Shown here one piece after another: positions 8,451-17,921 of a stretch of 64,000 nucleotides of DNA. Positions within the stretch are counted from its first letter, which is position 1. Every line of letters begins with the position of its first letter. The translations under genes were made by a program, and so were the position numbers. Under the pieces are notes generated by a model, which ran no database searches, was not told where the DNA came from, and was given only the letters and a program-made list of their open reading frames with translations. The DNA comes from Candidatus Epilinea brevis (GTDB taxonomy: Bacteria > Chloroflexota > Anaerolineae > Epilineales > Epilineaceae), in NCBI GenBank assembly GCA_016710785.1, contig JADJUE010000005.1, forward strand, positions 186,001-250,000, written 5' to 3'.

Positions 8451-9497
8451 CAAGCCCATCCACGTTCCCACCGCCCCCTGCAACAGCTTCACGATCAGCG
8501 GCAGCAGCAAGGCGGATAGGAAGCCCCTGAGCGTCGCCGGTTGCCAGGGCCAGGTGGACGTCCTGGCGATCTGGTCGCGCTCGGCGGTCAGGAGGCCCAG
8601 GCTCTTCTGCAGGATATCCAGACCTTCCAGCTCCCCCGCCTGGATGCGGGCGTGCAGCTGAACGCGCAGGACGCGCGCCGTGCCGCTCAGGGCGGTCAGC
8701 TCCGCCGCTTTCTCCTGCTCCAGGCGCTTGTGCATACCCAGGAGGGGGGCGAAGAAGCTGGCCGCGGCCACCAGGATGAGGATGGCAAAGCCCAGCTCCA
8801 CCGCCATCCGCCCGGCCAGCTGCCGGGGCATGACCGCCTGCGTGGCCACCAGGAGCAGGATCCAGCCGGCCGCCGTCCGCGCCGTCAATGCGGAGAGCGC
8901 GTGCACCGGCTCCAGGTGGTGCAGGTCCAACTCGCCGACCATGGCGTAGACCCGGCTAACCACCCGCAGTTGATGGATGCTGTGGTAGATGGCCGCCCCG
9001 CCCACGGCATAGCTGGCTACTGTCGCCCATTCCTCCCAAGCCGGGAAGCCCAGTTGCCGGATCAGGTCCTGGTTGAGGCCCAGGGTGGCCACGCCCAGGG
9101 CCACCGACAGCAGCCCCAGGACCAGCGGCGGCCAGAAGGGCATCGTCGTCAGGCGGTAGGCCAGGGCGCGGAAGGCGTCGTCGTCCAATCCGAGGACCTC
9201 GCGGAAGCGCAGCAGCTTCTCGCGGGCCACGCGGCCCAGGTAATGGGTGAAGGCCGGCAGGTACACCGACCAGAGCCAGAAGACCCGCGGCGGCTCCAGG
9301 AAGCGCTGCGCCCACCCCGCCTGCGCGTCCGCCCGGAGGCCGGCGATGGCCGCCTGCCCCAGGATGAAGACCGTGGCGTAGGTGGCGTACCAGGGCCAAG
9401 GCAAGCGGTCCACAGCGCGCAGCAAGCGGTCCAGCCAGCTGGGGGCGTAGCCGGCGGCGGCCTCGGGGGCGGTGGTGGTGGTCGCTGGGTGGGACAT
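8445..9497 (-). CDS. Polytopic membrane protein of unknown function
   Basis: This 350-aa protein has about six predicted membrane segments: WYATYATVFILGQAAIAGL, FWLWSVYLPAFTHYLG, FWPPLVLGLLSVALGVATLG, TAAGWILLLVATQAVM, LGFAILILVAAASFFAPLLG and a C-terminal LRGFLSALLLPLIVKLLQGAVG. A cytoplasmic helix with EKAAELTALSG and a long amphipathic stretch precede the last segment. I do not recognise the family. The start MSHPATTTT at 9497 is preferred over the frame's first ATG at 9632, because the longer version would overlap the divergent xerC promoter. About 130 bp separate it from xerC. Confidence 0.7.
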   Translation of the reverse strand: MSHPATTTTAPEAAAGYAPSWLDRLLRAVDRLPWPWYATYATVFILGQAAIAGLRADAQAGWAQRFLEPPRVFWLWSVYLPAFTHYLGRVAREKLLRFREVLGLDDDAFRALAYRLTTMPFWPPLVLGLLSVALGVATLGLNQDLIRQLGFPAWEEWATVASYAVGGAAIYHSIHQLRVVSRVYAMVGELDLHHLEPVHALSALTARTAAGWILLLVATQAVMPRQLAGRMAVELGFAILILVAAASFFAPLLGMHKRLEQEKAAELTALSGTARVLRVQLHARIQAGELEGLDILQKSLGLLTAERDQIARTSTWPWQPATLRGFLSALLLPLIVKLLQGAVGTWMGLG

Positions 9498-9617
9498 CGC
9501 AACTTGCCGTGCTGCGGAGTCTACCCGGGCGGGGCCGGTGGGGTCAAGGGGCTCGGAGGCGGGAGGGCTCGGCGGCAGACCGTATGGGTCCGCTGGCGGC
9601 AACCGCCCCCTCCCCGC

Positions 9618-9623
9618 TACAAT
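9618..9623 (+). promoter_or_regulatory. -10 box (TACAAT) just before xerC
   Basis: TACAAT lies 7 bases before the xerC ATG at 9631, again implying a leaderless message. No -35 consensus is visible. Confidence 0.4.
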
Positions 9624-9630
9624 TGCCCCC

Positions 9631-10647
9631 ATGCCCCCCCGCCCCCTCCTGGACGCCTACCTCGCCTGGATGGCCGGGGTGCGGGGCCTCTCGCCCTACA
9701 CCCTGCGCAATTACGGGTCGGAGATCGGCGCCGCCCTGGATTGGCTGGCCGCGCATGGCGCCGCCCGCTGGGAAGACATCCAGCTGGCCCTGCTGCGGCG
9801 CTACCTGGCCGAGCTCCTGGATCGCGGCATCGCGCGCAGCAGCATCGCCCGGCGCGTCAGCGAGCTCCGGGCCTTCGGCGTCTGGTCGCTCAGGCACGGG
9901 GGCGTCCCTAGCGACCCCTTTCACGCCCTGCTGGCCCCCAAAGTACCCAGCCACCTGCCGCGGGTACTGGACCAGGCCCAGGCCGCCGCTCTGGTGGATC
10001 AGGCCCAGGGCGAGGCGCCCGCCGACCTGCGCGATCGCGCCATCCTGGAGACCCTGTACGCCGCCGGCCTGCGCGTCTCCGAGCTGGCCGGGCTGGACCT
10101 GCGCGACCTGGACCTGCCCGCGCGACGGCTCACCGTCATGGGCAAGGGCTCCCGCGAGCGCATCGCCCTGCTCGGTCGACCCGCCTGTGCCGCCCTGGCC
10201 CGCTACCTGGCCGCCGGCCGCCCCGCCCTGGCCGCGGCGGCGGCCAGCCCCGGCTCCCGGCCCAGTGGTCCCCGTCCCGGCCTGGCCCTCTTCCTCAACC
10301 AGCGCGGCGGCCGCTTGGGCGTGCGTTCCATCCAGGTGCTGGTCAGCGCGGCGGCGGTGGCGGCGGGCCATGCCCGCGGCAAGGTCAGCCCTCACGTGCT
10401 GCGCCACAGCTTCGCCACGCACCTCATGGACGGCGGGGCCGATCTGCGGGTCGTGCAGGACCTGCTGGGCCACCAGAACCTGGGCACCACCCAGATCTAC
10501 ACCCATGTCAGCCAGGCCCGCCTGGCCGAGGTCATCGCCAAGGCCCATCCGGGAGCCCGCGAGCGCGGCGGCGCCGATGGATCCCCGCCGCCTGCGCCCC
10601 CGCCAGGACCGACCGGCCGGGATCAGGAGTCCATCGCTTTCGAGTAG
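9631..10647 (+). CDS. xerC: Tyrosine recombinase XerC/XerD
   Basis: This 338-aa protein is a site-specific tyrosine recombinase that likely resolves chromosome dimers at dif. An N-terminal SAM-like core-binding domain (residues 1-90, SPYTLRNYGSEIGAALDWL) precedes the catalytic domain. Catalytic residues are visible: R148 (GLRVSELAGL), K172 (GKGSRER), H255 and R258 (SPHVLRHSFATHL), H281 (LLGHQNLGTTQIY) and Tyr290. The length fits XerC/XerD (300-340 aa). No phage genes surround it, so a housekeeping role is more likely than a prophage integrase. Whether it is XerC or XerD cannot be told from one copy. Confidence 0.85.
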   Translation: MPPRPLLDAYLAWMAGVRGLSPYTLRNYGSEIGAALDWLAAHGAARWEDIQLALLRRYLAELLDRGIARSSIARRVSELRAFGVWSLRHGGVPSDPFHALLAPKVPSHLPRVLDQAQAAALVDQAQGEAPADLRDRAILETLYAAGLRVSELAGLDLRDLDLPARRLTVMGKGSRERIALLGRPACAALARYLAAGRPALAAAAASPGSRPSGPRPGLALFLNQRGGRLGVRSIQVLVSAAAVAAGHARGKVSPHVLRHSFATHLMDGGADLRVVQDLLGHQNLGTTQIYTHVSQARLAEVIAKAHPGARERGGADGSPPPAPPPGPTGRDQESIAFE

Positions 10648-10659
10648 GCGCCAAAGGGG

Positions 10660-10665
10660 TATAAT
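10660..10665 (+). promoter_or_regulatory. -10 box (TATAAT) for the O-antigen-ligase/TPR gene
   Basis: A perfect TATAAT sits 37 bases before the ATG at 10703. The -35 region is weak (GCTTTC/CTTTCG at suitable distance). Confidence 0.45.
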
Positions 10666-10702
10666 CGCCTCTTCCACCACCCCCCGAGTAAGGTGACAGG
10701 CC

Positions 10703-13700
10703 ATGAGCCCCTCTCCCCGCGCCGCATCGCCGTTCGCCCGCCTGGCCGAGGCCGGCTGGTTGTTGGCGGTCATCGCCGTACCGCTGTTCTTCAACGTCTG
10801 GACCTACCGGGTCTTCGAACCGGACAAGCTCACCCTGCTGCGCAGCATCGCGCTGTTCATGGCCGCCGGTGGCCTGGCGCATGGGTTGGCCGCTCGCGCC
10901 GAGGTCGATGGGCGCGCCTTCCTGCGCCGGCCCCTGGTGGCACCGGTCCTGGTGCTGACTGCCGTGATCGCCCTGGCCACCGCCACCTCGCTGACGCCCT
11001 GGCTCAGCCTGACCGGCAGCTTCGTGCGCCTGCAGGGCCTGTATACCTGGTGCGCCTACGTGGTGGTCTTCCTGAGCATCGTCGCCTTCCTCAAGGAACA
11101 CGGTCAGCTGGAGCGGCTGATCACCGCCATCATCCTGCCCAGCCTGCCGGTGGCCCTCTACGGCATCGTGCAGAAGTTCGGCAAGGATCCCATGCCCTGG
11201 CTGGGCAACGTCACCGCGCGCGTGGCCAGCACCATGGGCAACTCCATCTTCGTCGCCGCCTACCTCATCCTGACGGTGCCGCTGACCCTGGTGCGCCTGG
11301 TGCGGGCCCTCAGGGCGATGAACGCCGTGGCCGACGAGGCGCCGCTCTTCAACGCCGCCACCATGCGCGTGGTCGGCTATCTGGTGCTGCTGGCCTTCCA
11401 GCTGGCGGCCGTCGTCCTGGCCGGCAGCCGCGGACCTGTGCTGGGCCTCTTGGGCGGCCTCTTCTTCATGTTCCTGCTGCTCGCGGTGCTGCGCGGCGAA
11501 CGGCGGGCGGTCATCGGTGTGCTGGGCGCCGGGACGGCGCTGGTCGCCTTCCTGGTAGCTTTCAACCTGCCCGGCTCGCCCCTCGCGCCGCTGCGCGACG
11601 TGCCCTACCTGGGCCGCATGGGCCGCATCTTCGAGACCCAGAGCGGCACGGGCAAGGTGCGCCTGCTCATCTGGCAGGGCGCCGCGGATCTGGTGCTGTC
11701 CGACCCGCTGCGCGCCGTCGTGGGCTGGGGGCCGGAGTCCATGCATGTGGCCTACAACCCCTTCTACCCGCCGGACCTGGCCAACTACGAGGCCCGCAAC
11801 GCCTCACCGGACCGCGCCCACAACGAGGCCTTCGACGCCCTGGTGACCACCGGTTTTCTGGGGCTGGGCGCCTACCTGCTGCTCTTCAGCAGCGTCTTCC
11901 TGTTGGGCCTGCGCTGGCTGGGCCTCATCGTCGGCGCCGCGGAGACGCGGCGCTTCCTGGCCCTGTGGCTGGGCGGCGGCCTGCTGGCGGTGGCCGGCTT
12001 CAGGTTCTTCACGGACGGCTGGACCTACTTCGGGGTGGCGCTGCCGGCGGGGATGATCGCCGGCCTCTTCCTCTACGTGGTGGGCAAGGCCCTGGTGGGC
12101 TGGCAGGCGCCGCAGCGACCGGGGCGTTTGCTGCTCGTGGGCCTGCTGGCCGCGGTCATCGCCCACTTCATCGAGATCCACTTCGGCATCGCCATCGCCG
12201 CCACCCGCACCCTCTTCTTCGTCCTCATCGCCCTTCTGGCCGTGGTGGGCCCGGCGGTGGACGAGAGCCATCCGCTCTGGGCCCAGGGCGACGGCGAGGA
12301 CGAGCCATCAGCCGCCGCCCCGACCGGCGAGCAGCGCCGCCGGGCTCCCCGTCGCCAGGCCGCGCAGCGCCTGCAAGGCGCCGGGGGCAGCGCCCTGCGC
12401 AGCTGGATCCAGGCCAGCCTGCTGCTCGTGGCCTGCCTGACGGTGCTGGCCTACGACTTCCTGGTGGACCCCAAGCTGGGCAACCTGTGGATCGTCCTGT
12501 GGCTGATGGGTCTGACCTGGTTCATCGGCAGCCTGATCGTCGGCGGCGAGACGGCGGTGGACCTGACGGCGCGCCGCGGGCCGCGCACCGGCCTGGGGGC
12601 CTTCCTGATGCTGTCGGCGGGCGCGCCGCTGGTCTATGCCGCCAGCCATTTCGGCATGCTGGCGATGAAGGCGGCCGACGGCAGCTCCCTGGCTGGCCGC
12701 TCCTCGACCTCGAGCGGACTGCTCTTCCTCTTCTACTTCGCGATGCTCCTGCTGCTGGCCGGCTGGGCCTGGTCGCTGGGCCGGGGGGGCGCGGACGGTG
12801 GCATGAGGCGGCAATGGCTGCTGCTGCCCCTGGGTGCGGCAGCATTCCTGCTCACGGTATGGACGAACATCAACGAAGCGCGGGCCGACATCTACTACAA
12901 GGAAGGCCAGTACTTCCACGACGGTGCCAGCCAGGACGGCGACAACGAGCAGGCCCTCCTGAACTACGAGGAGGCGGTGGCGCGCTACAGCCAATCCCTG
13001 CGCCTGGACCCCAAGGAAGACTACTACATGCTCTTCAAGGGCAAGGCCCTCCTGGAGAAGGCGGCCCGCATGGCCTCGGTCTTCGACCAGCAGCAGCTGG
13101 ACGAGAACGGCGCGATCCCGGGCGGCAGCGAATACCAGGGCGGCGCAGCCGAAGCGGCCGCCACCCGCGACCAGGCCTTCGAAGAGGCCCTGACGGTGCT
13201 GAACCTGGCCCTGGCGACCGCCCCGCACAACCCCGACCATACGGCCAACCTGGCCCGCGCCTACCAGATCTGGGGCGACGTGACCCATGAGCCGGTGCGC
13301 CGCAAGGAGCGCCTGGCGCAGAGCCGGCAATGGTTCCTGAAGGTCATCGCCCCGGACATGAGCCCGCACAACGCCCAACTGCGCGAAGAGCTGGCCCAGA
13401 CCGAGTTCCTGGACAACCAGCGGGACGCGGCCTTCCAGCGGCTGGACGAGGCGCTGGCCATCGACCCCAAGTTCCTGCACCCCCACCGCACCCGGGCCCG
13501 ATTTCACAGCGACGTCGCCCGGGACACGGACAAGCCTGAGGATTGGCAGAAGGCCGCGGACGACTTCGCGGTCTACCTGGCCAAGGGCGAGGGCAAGCGG
13601 GATCTGCTGGCCTGGAGCGAGTTCGGTTGGATCCAGGGCAAGCTGGGCAACCTGGCGGAGGCCTACGACGCCAACGTGCAGGTGGTGTTGCTGACCGAGA

Positions 13701-14023
13701 AGCGGGGCGGCAACCCGGACATCAACACCCTCAGCAACCTGTCCCAGTTGGCCAACGACCTGCAGAAGGGCGCGCAGGAGGTCTGCAACTGGGTCAACCG
13801 CGGCTATACCATCAGCGAGGAAGACAAGCTGCCGGAGGTGGACCCCACCTTCAGCCGCCTGAACGAGGAATACGGCTGCCAGGAAGGCAAGACGCCGGTG
13901 GAAGAGGCGCCGCCGCCCGCAGGCGCGGCGCTCACCACCGATGGCGCCCTGCCGACGACCGCGCCCGACGCCGCAGCCGAAGCGACCCCAGGGACCGCGG
14001 CGCCAACGGCGAGCCAACCCTGA
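10703..14023 (+). CDS. O-antigen ligase-like (Wzy_C) membrane protein fused to TPR repeats
   Basis: This 1106-aa protein has two parts. Residues 1 to about 730 form roughly a dozen membrane helices with the Wzy_C / O-antigen ligase signature: LAGSRGPVLGLLGGL followed by the periplasmic loop RLLIWQGAADLVLSDPLRAVVGWGPESM...RAHNEAFDALVTTGFLG. From about residue 735 a soluble tetratricopeptide region follows (EEAVARYSQSLRLDPKEDYY; LNLALATAPHNPDHTANLARAY; RLDEALAIDPKFLHPHRTRA). Such WaaL/Wzy-TPR fusions ligate or polymerise cell-surface glycans or glycosylate pilin-like proteins. A low-complexity Ala/Pro/Thr tail ends the protein. It lies 8 bp before the WecA-like gene, consistent with a shared surface-glycan role. 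Confidence 0.8.
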   Translation: MSPSPRAASPFARLAEAGWLLAVIAVPLFFNVWTYRVFEPDKLTLLRSIALFMAAGGLAHGLAARAEVDGRAFLRRPLVAPVLVLTAVIALATATSLTPWLSLTGSFVRLQGLYTWCAYVVVFLSIVAFLKEHGQLERLITAIILPSLPVALYGIVQKFGKDPMPWLGNVTARVASTMGNSIFVAAYLILTVPLTLVRLVRALRAMNAVADEAPLFNAATMRVVGYLVLLAFQLAAVVLAGSRGPVLGLLGGLFFMFLLLAVLRGERRAVIGVLGAGTALVAFLVAFNLPGSPLAPLRDVPYLGRMGRIFETQSGTGKVRLLIWQGAADLVLSDPLRAVVGWGPESMHVAYNPFYPPDLANYEARNASPDRAHNEAFDALVTTGFLGLGAYLLLFSSVFLLGLRWLGLIVGAAETRRFLALWLGGGLLAVAGFRFFTDGWTYFGVALPAGMIAGLFLYVVGKALVGWQAPQRPGRLLLVGLLAAVIAHFIEIHFGIAIAATRTLFFVLIALLAVVGPAVDESHPLWAQGDGEDEPSAAAPTGEQRRRAPRRQAAQRLQGAGGSALRSWIQASLLLVACLTVLAYDFLVDPKLGNLWIVLWLMGLTWFIGSLIVGGETAVDLTARRGPRTGLGAFLMLSAGAPLVYAASHFGMLAMKAADGSSLAGRSSTSSGLLFLFYFAMLLLLAGWAWSLGRGGADGGMRRQWLLLPLGAAAFLLTVWTNINEARADIYYKEGQYFHDGASQDGDNEQALLNYEEAVARYSQSLRLDPKEDYYMLFKGKALLEKAARMASVFDQQQLDENGAIPGGSEYQGGAAEAAATRDQAFEEALTVLNLALATAPHNPDHTANLARAYQIWGDVTHEPVRRKERLAQSRQWFLKVIAPDMSPHNAQLREELAQTEFLDNQRDAAFQRLDEALAIDPKFLHPHRTRARFHSDVARDTDKPEDWQKAADDFAVYLAKGEGKRDLLAWSEFGWIQGKLGNLAEAYDANVQVVLLTEKRGGNPDINTLSNLSQLANDLQKGAQEVCNWVNRGYTISEEDKLPEVDPTFSRLNEEYGCQEGKTPVEEAPPPAGAALTTDGALPTTAPDAAAEATPGTAAPTASQP

Positions 14024-14031
14024 GCCCCGCC

Positions 14032-15072
14032 ATGCCGCTCCTGGTGGTCTTCGCCCTGGCCCTGGCGGGGACCCTGGCAGCCACGCCCTTGGTCCGCCGC
14101 CTGGCCTGGCGGTTGGGGGTGACGGCGCAGCCGGCGGCCAACCGTTTCCACAGCCGGCCGACGCCGCTCCTGGGCGGGCTGGCCATCTACGCGGCGGTGA
14201 TGCTGGTGATGGCCGGCGCGGCAGGCCGTGCGGAGGTCCGCGAACTGGCGGGCATCCTGGGCGGGGCCTCCCTGGTGGCCCTCCTGGGCGCCTGGGACGA
14301 CCGCCGTCCGCTCTCGCCCTACGTCAAGCTGGCGGGCGAGGCCCTGGCCGCCGGCGTCCTGATCGCCTCCGGGGTGCAGGTGACCCTCCTGGGCCAGCGC
14401 CTGGGCGGCGGCCTGGGGGCGGCGGCGGACCTGGGGCTGACCCTGCTGTGGGTGGTGGCCCTGACCAACGCGGCCAACCTGCTGGACAACATGGACGGCG
14501 CCCTGGCGGGGGTCACGCTGGTGGCGGCCGCGGCCATCGCCCTCCTGGCGCAAGGCAGCGGGCAGCTGCTGGTGGCCCCCCTGGCGGCCGCCCTGGCGGG
14601 AGCCTGCCTGGGCTTCCTGGCCTACAACCGCAGCCCGGCCAGCATCTTCATGGGCGATGCCGGCTCGCTCTTCCTGGGCTTTCTGCTGGCGGCGCTGGGC
14701 ATCAAGCTGCGCTTCCCCGGGCAATCGCCGGCGGCCAGCTGGATGGTGCCGGTGCTGGTGCTGGCCGTCCCCCTCTTCGACACCCTGCTGGTGGTGGTCT
14801 CCCGCCTGCGCCGCGGCCTGAACCCGCTGAAGCATGGCGGCAAGGACCATCTGGCCCACCGCCTGGTCGCACGGGGCGCCACCGCGCGCGAGGCCGTGCA
14901 GACGCTGTGGCTGCTGGGCTGCGCGGCGGCCGCCCTGAGCCTCTACCTGGGACGCCTGGACCGCGGCGACACGGGTCCCGCCTGGCTGGCCCTGGTCGCG
15001 GCGGGCGCGGCGATGCTCTGGGGCTTGTGGGAGCTGGAATGGCGCGAGGGGGCCCGGCGGGGCCTGGGCTAA
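14032..15072 (+). CDS. WecA/TagO-type undecaprenyl-phosphate sugar-1-phosphate transferase
   Basis: This 346-aa integral membrane enzyme of glycosyltransferase family 4 (PNPT superfamily) transfers a sugar-1-phosphate from UDP to the undecaprenyl carrier, the first step in surface polysaccharide or teichoic acid-like synthesis. Conserved motifs are visible: DD at 89-90 (WDDRRPLSPYVKL), NLLDNMDG at 149-156, FMGDAGSLFLGF from 206 and the HGGKDHLAHRL uridine-binding loop near 268. It belongs with the preceding O-antigen ligase gene. Lack of the MraY-specific pentapeptide motifs argues for WecA/TagO rather than MraY. Confidence 0.88.
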   Translation: MPLLVVFALALAGTLAATPLVRRLAWRLGVTAQPAANRFHSRPTPLLGGLAIYAAVMLVMAGAAGRAEVRELAGILGGASLVALLGAWDDRRPLSPYVKLAGEALAAGVLIASGVQVTLLGQRLGGGLGAAADLGLTLLWVVALTNAANLLDNMDGALAGVTLVAAAAIALLAQGSGQLLVAPLAAALAGACLGFLAYNRSPASIFMGDAGSLFLGFLLAALGIKLRFPGQSPAASWMVPVLVLAVPLFDTLLVVVSRLRRGLNPLKHGGKDHLAHRLVARGATAREAVQTLWLLGCAAAALSLYLGRLDRGDTGPAWLALVAAGAAMLWGLWELEWREGARRGLG

Positions 15073-15167
15073 GGTCGCCCCCGCGCGCGCGATCCCCGCG
15101 ACGCGCGCCGCCCCCATGTCCCTGACGCTGATTGCCCCCCGACCCCCATCCGCCCTATCCTTCCACC

Positions 15168-16340
15168 ATGCCCCTGCCCCCTACCGACCCCGCCCCCGAT
15201 CCCGATCTCAGCCCCCAGGAGGTCGCCCGCTACAGCCGGCACCTGATCATGCCCCAGGTGGGCATGGCAGGGCAGCGGCGGCTGAAGGCGGCGAGCGTGC
15301 TGCTGGTGGGCGCCGGCGGGCTCGGGTCTCCCGCGGGGCTCTACCTGGCCGCCGCCGGCGTCGGGCGCATCGGCCTGGTGGATGCCGATGTCGTCGACGC
15401 CTCCAACCTGCAGCGGCAGGTGCTCTACGGCACGCGGGATCTGGACCGGCCCAAGACGGCCTCCGCCGTGGACCGCCTGCGGGACCTGAACCCCCACGTG
15501 GAGCTGGTGGCGCATCAGACGGTGCTGGATTCGTCCAATGCCCTGCAGATCCTGGCGGATTACGACATCGTCGTCGACGGCTCGGACAACTTCCCCACCC
15601 GCTACCTGGTCAACGACGCCTGCGTGCTCCTGGGCAAGCCCACCGTCTACGGCAGCATCTTCCGCTTCGACGGGCAGGCCGCGGTGTTCTGGGCCGCCAA
15701 GGGCCCCTGCTACCGCTGCCTCTTCCCCGAGCCCCCCCCGCCGGGCCTCGTGCCCAGCTGCGCCGAAGGTGGGGTGCTGGGCGTCCTGCCCGGCATCATC
15801 GGGGCCATCCAGGCCAACGAGGCCATCAAGCTGATCCTGGGCGCGGGCGAGTCGCTCATCGGGCGGCTGCTGCTGCTGGACGCCTTGAGCATGCGCTTCC
15901 AGGACTTCAAGCTGCCCAAAGACCCCGCCTGCCCCGCCTGCGGCGAGCGGCCCACGCTGCGGACCCTCATCGACTACCAGCAGTTCTGCGGCATTCCGCA
16001 GGCTGTCGCGCCAACGGAGGACACTTTGGAAATCTTGCCGGCGGCGCTGCGCGCCCGACTGGACCGCGGCGAGCGCCTCATCCTGCTGGACGTGCGCGAT
16101 CCCCACGAGCTGGCCATCTCCCAGATCGACGGGGGGCTGCTCATCCCGCTATCCGAACTGGCGGCGCGACTGGCGGAACTGGATCCGGCCGACGAGATCG
16201 TCGCCTATTGCCGGACAGGGGTGCGCAGCGCCCGTGCCGTGGCGATGCTCAGACAGGCGGGCTTTCCACGGGTGCACAACCTCGTCGGCGGGATCAACCG
16301 CTGGGCCGAAGAGGTGGATGGCAGTCTGCCCCGGTATTGA
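15168..16340 (+). CDS. moeB: MoeB/ThiF-family adenylyltransferase with rhodanese domain
   Basis: This 390-aa protein has an N-terminal E1-like domain (residues about 12-265) that adenylates the C-terminus of a ubiquitin-like sulfur carrier (MoaD or ThiS). The nucleotide loop is VLLVGAGGLGSPAGLYLAAAGVG, followed by D-x-DxVxxSNLQRQ; zinc ligands are in PCYRCLFP and PACPACGER. A C-terminal rhodanese domain (residues about 285-390) holds the active Cys in AYCRTGVRSA and could deliver persulfide sulfur. This MoeZ-like fusion serves molybdopterin, thiamine or cysteine synthesis. A Moco-dependent oxidoreductase lies at 27.5 kb. ATG 15168 was chosen over an upstream TTG. Confidence 0.88.
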   Translation: MPLPPTDPAPDPDLSPQEVARYSRHLIMPQVGMAGQRRLKAASVLLVGAGGLGSPAGLYLAAAGVGRIGLVDADVVDASNLQRQVLYGTRDLDRPKTASAVDRLRDLNPHVELVAHQTVLDSSNALQILADYDIVVDGSDNFPTRYLVNDACVLLGKPTVYGSIFRFDGQAAVFWAAKGPCYRCLFPEPPPPGLVPSCAEGGVLGVLPGIIGAIQANEAIKLILGAGESLIGRLLLLDALSMRFQDFKLPKDPACPACGERPTLRTLIDYQQFCGIPQAVAPTEDTLEILPAALRARLDRGERLILLDVRDPHELAISQIDGGLLIPLSELAARLAELDPADEIVAYCRTGVRSARAVAMLRQAGFPRVHNLVGGINRWAEEVDGSLPRY

Positions 16341-16375
16341 TCGATAGGCGGACGGCGAATCCACCCAACCGTCGA

Positions 16376-16410
16376 AGGGCATGGCATGCCATAGAGGGCC
16401 ATGCCATGTC
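16376..16410. terminator. Inverted repeat between convergent genes, possible bidirectional terminator
   Basis: GGCATGGC at 16378 pairs with GCCATGCC ending at 16405 around a 12-base loop. It lies between the stops of moeB and the LysM gene, where a shared terminator is expected. There is no clear T-tract, so efficiency is uncertain. Confidence 0.4.
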
Positions 16411-16441
16411 CCTGAAAATGCCCGCTCAGCCGCGTTCGCGG

Positions 16442-16466
16442 GGGTGTGCTTGCCGCACATGCGCGA
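16442..16466 (+). repeat. 25-bp palindromic repeat, copy 1
   Basis: The 25-mer starts GGGTGTGCTTGCCGCACA and ends TGCGCGA. It contains the inverted repeat TGTGC-N5-GCACA. A copy with one mismatch lies at 25728-25752 on the other strand, just upstream of a start codon. Here it abuts the 3' end of the LysM gene. Confidence 0.6.
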
Positions 16467-17774
16467 TTACTGGGTGGATTCGCCCGTCGCGGCGGCGCCC
16501 GGCATCCAGGTGAAGCGCCGCACCTCGCGGCCCGTCTGATCGCTGCGGATGCCGTCGTGGTCGTCCGCGCCGCGGCGGCGGACGGTGACGCTCCATTCGA
16601 TGATCCGCCTGGCGCCCAAGGCCGGGCGCAGCTCCGGCGGCACGCGCAAGGCCGTGGCGTTGCTGTAGACCCACTCACGTCGGGCGTCAGGATCTTCGTC
16701 CAGGGGCGGCAGGGCAGCGTCGGGAGCGGCCGCACCCTTGGCCTGCTCGGCGGTGATGTCGCGGAGGCTCACCACGTAGTAGAGGCCCTCCGGTAGGATG
16801 CCCACCGAGGACCAGCGCAGCAGGACCACCTCGTCGGCCACCTTCATGTCCATGCCCGGGCTCAGCAGCCTGAGCGCCGGAAGCAGGTCGGCCCCGCTGT
16901 CCGCGGCCACTGCCGGGTCGCCCTGCTCCGGAATGGCGGTGCCGGCCGGCAAAGCCGTGGGCGTGGCCATCTGGGCCGGGCGGATGACGATCTCCTGGCC
17001 GGCCTTCAACTCCGCCTTGTCAGCCGTCTGGGGGTTGAAGGCCTGCAGGTCCTTGACCGCCACGTTGTGCTTGGCGGCGATGTCGTCCAGGGTGTCGCCG
17101 GGCTGCACCCGGTAGACCTCCTGCGCCCGCACCACGATGGGCTGCGGCTGCGACGGGTCAGGGGGCGCGGATGCTCCGCCGGCGGCCTGGGCCGGGTCGG
17201 CGTCCGCCGCAAGGTCCACCGCCGCGGCGGACGGCGGCAGCACCGCCTCGCCCGTCAGGGGGATGGTCAGCTTGTCCCCCACGTGGAAGCCCGTGAGGTC
17301 GGTGACGCTGTTGGCGGCGACGATGGCATCCAGGGTCACGCCGTACTCGATGGCGATGCCGTAGAGGGTGTCGCCATTCTTGATCTCGTAGACCACCGAC
17401 TTGGGCGCCGCCTTGGCGGACGCCGTCCCGCCGGTGGCTTCGGCGGGCTGCGCCACCGATTCGAGGGGCGGCGGGGCATCGGGATGCGGCGTGTTCACCG
17501 GCTGGGGGGCCTGGGCCTCAGGCGGCGGCAACTGGCTGGCGACAGCGGTGGGGATGTCCTCCACCAGCTCGGCGCCCACCATGGCCTGCCGGGCCTCCGG
17601 ATCGATGCCTGGGCCGCCCTGCCGGCGCAACCACACCAGACCGCCGGCCAACAGGCCCACGGCACTGACGATCATCAGACTTTCGAGGAAGATGCGCCGG
17701 GGGCCTCGGCCTCCGGCGGGAAGGGCCACGTCCGACAAGTCCGGGACAGGACTTGGGGCAGGCTCTTGACTCAT
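16467..17774 (-). CDS. Membrane-anchored protein with two LysM domains
   Basis: This 435-aa protein has an N-terminal membrane anchor (RIFLESLMIVSAVGLLAGGLVWL, about residues 27-50), a Pro/Ala-rich linker and two LysM domains: VYEIKNGDTLYGIAIEYGVTLDAIVAAN...KLTIPL and VYRVQPGDTLDDIAAKHNVAVKDLQAFN...EIVIRP. LysM domains bind N-acetylglucosamine in peptidoglycan or chitin-like glycans. The C-terminal 120 residues (LLSPGMDMKVADEVVLLRWSSVG...) look like an Ig- or fibronectin-like domain, so the protein probably acts outside the membrane. The ATG at 17774 follows an AGGAG site at 7 bases. Confidence 0.82.
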   Translation of the reverse strand: MSQEPAPSPVPDLSDVALPAGGRGPRRIFLESLMIVSAVGLLAGGLVWLRRQGGPGIDPEARQAMVGAELVEDIPTAVASQLPPPEAQAPQPVNTPHPDAPPPLESVAQPAEATGGTASAKAAPKSVVYEIKNGDTLYGIAIEYGVTLDAIVAANSVTDLTGFHVGDKLTIPLTGEAVLPPSAAAVDLAADADPAQAAGGASAPPDPSQPQPIVVRAQEVYRVQPGDTLDDIAAKHNVAVKDLQAFNPQTADKAELKAGQEIVIRPAQMATPTALPAGTAIPEQGDPAVAADSGADLLPALRLLSPGMDMKVADEVVLLRWSSVGILPEGLYYVVSLRDITAEQAKGAAAPDAALPPLDEDPDARREWVYSNATALRVPPELRPALGARRIIEWSVTVRRRGADDHDGIRSDQTGREVRRFTWMPGAAATGESTQ

Positions 17775-17921
17775 GGATCTGCTCCTAAGCAGAGGCGTTA
17801 CCACCACGTCGCGACGGGGACTGCCACGACGGGAGGCCAGCACGGGGATCGGGCCGGCCGAAGGGGGAAACCAAGGTTAGAATGCCACGCCCCCTCACGA
17901 AATGCACGCCTCAGCCCGCGC

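Noticed and set aside
9631..10647. Prophage or integrative-element integrase
   Set aside because: The protein is a normal XerC/XerD, has no attachment-site repeats or phage genes nearby, and no element boundary at the tRNA at 31 kb.
12308..14017. Large minus-strand open frame of 569 codons opposite the O-antigen-ligase/TPR gene
   Set aside because: GC-rich DNA leaves long antisense frames open; its composition (Gln/Arg/Val runs) is not protein-like and the + strand gene is clearly real.
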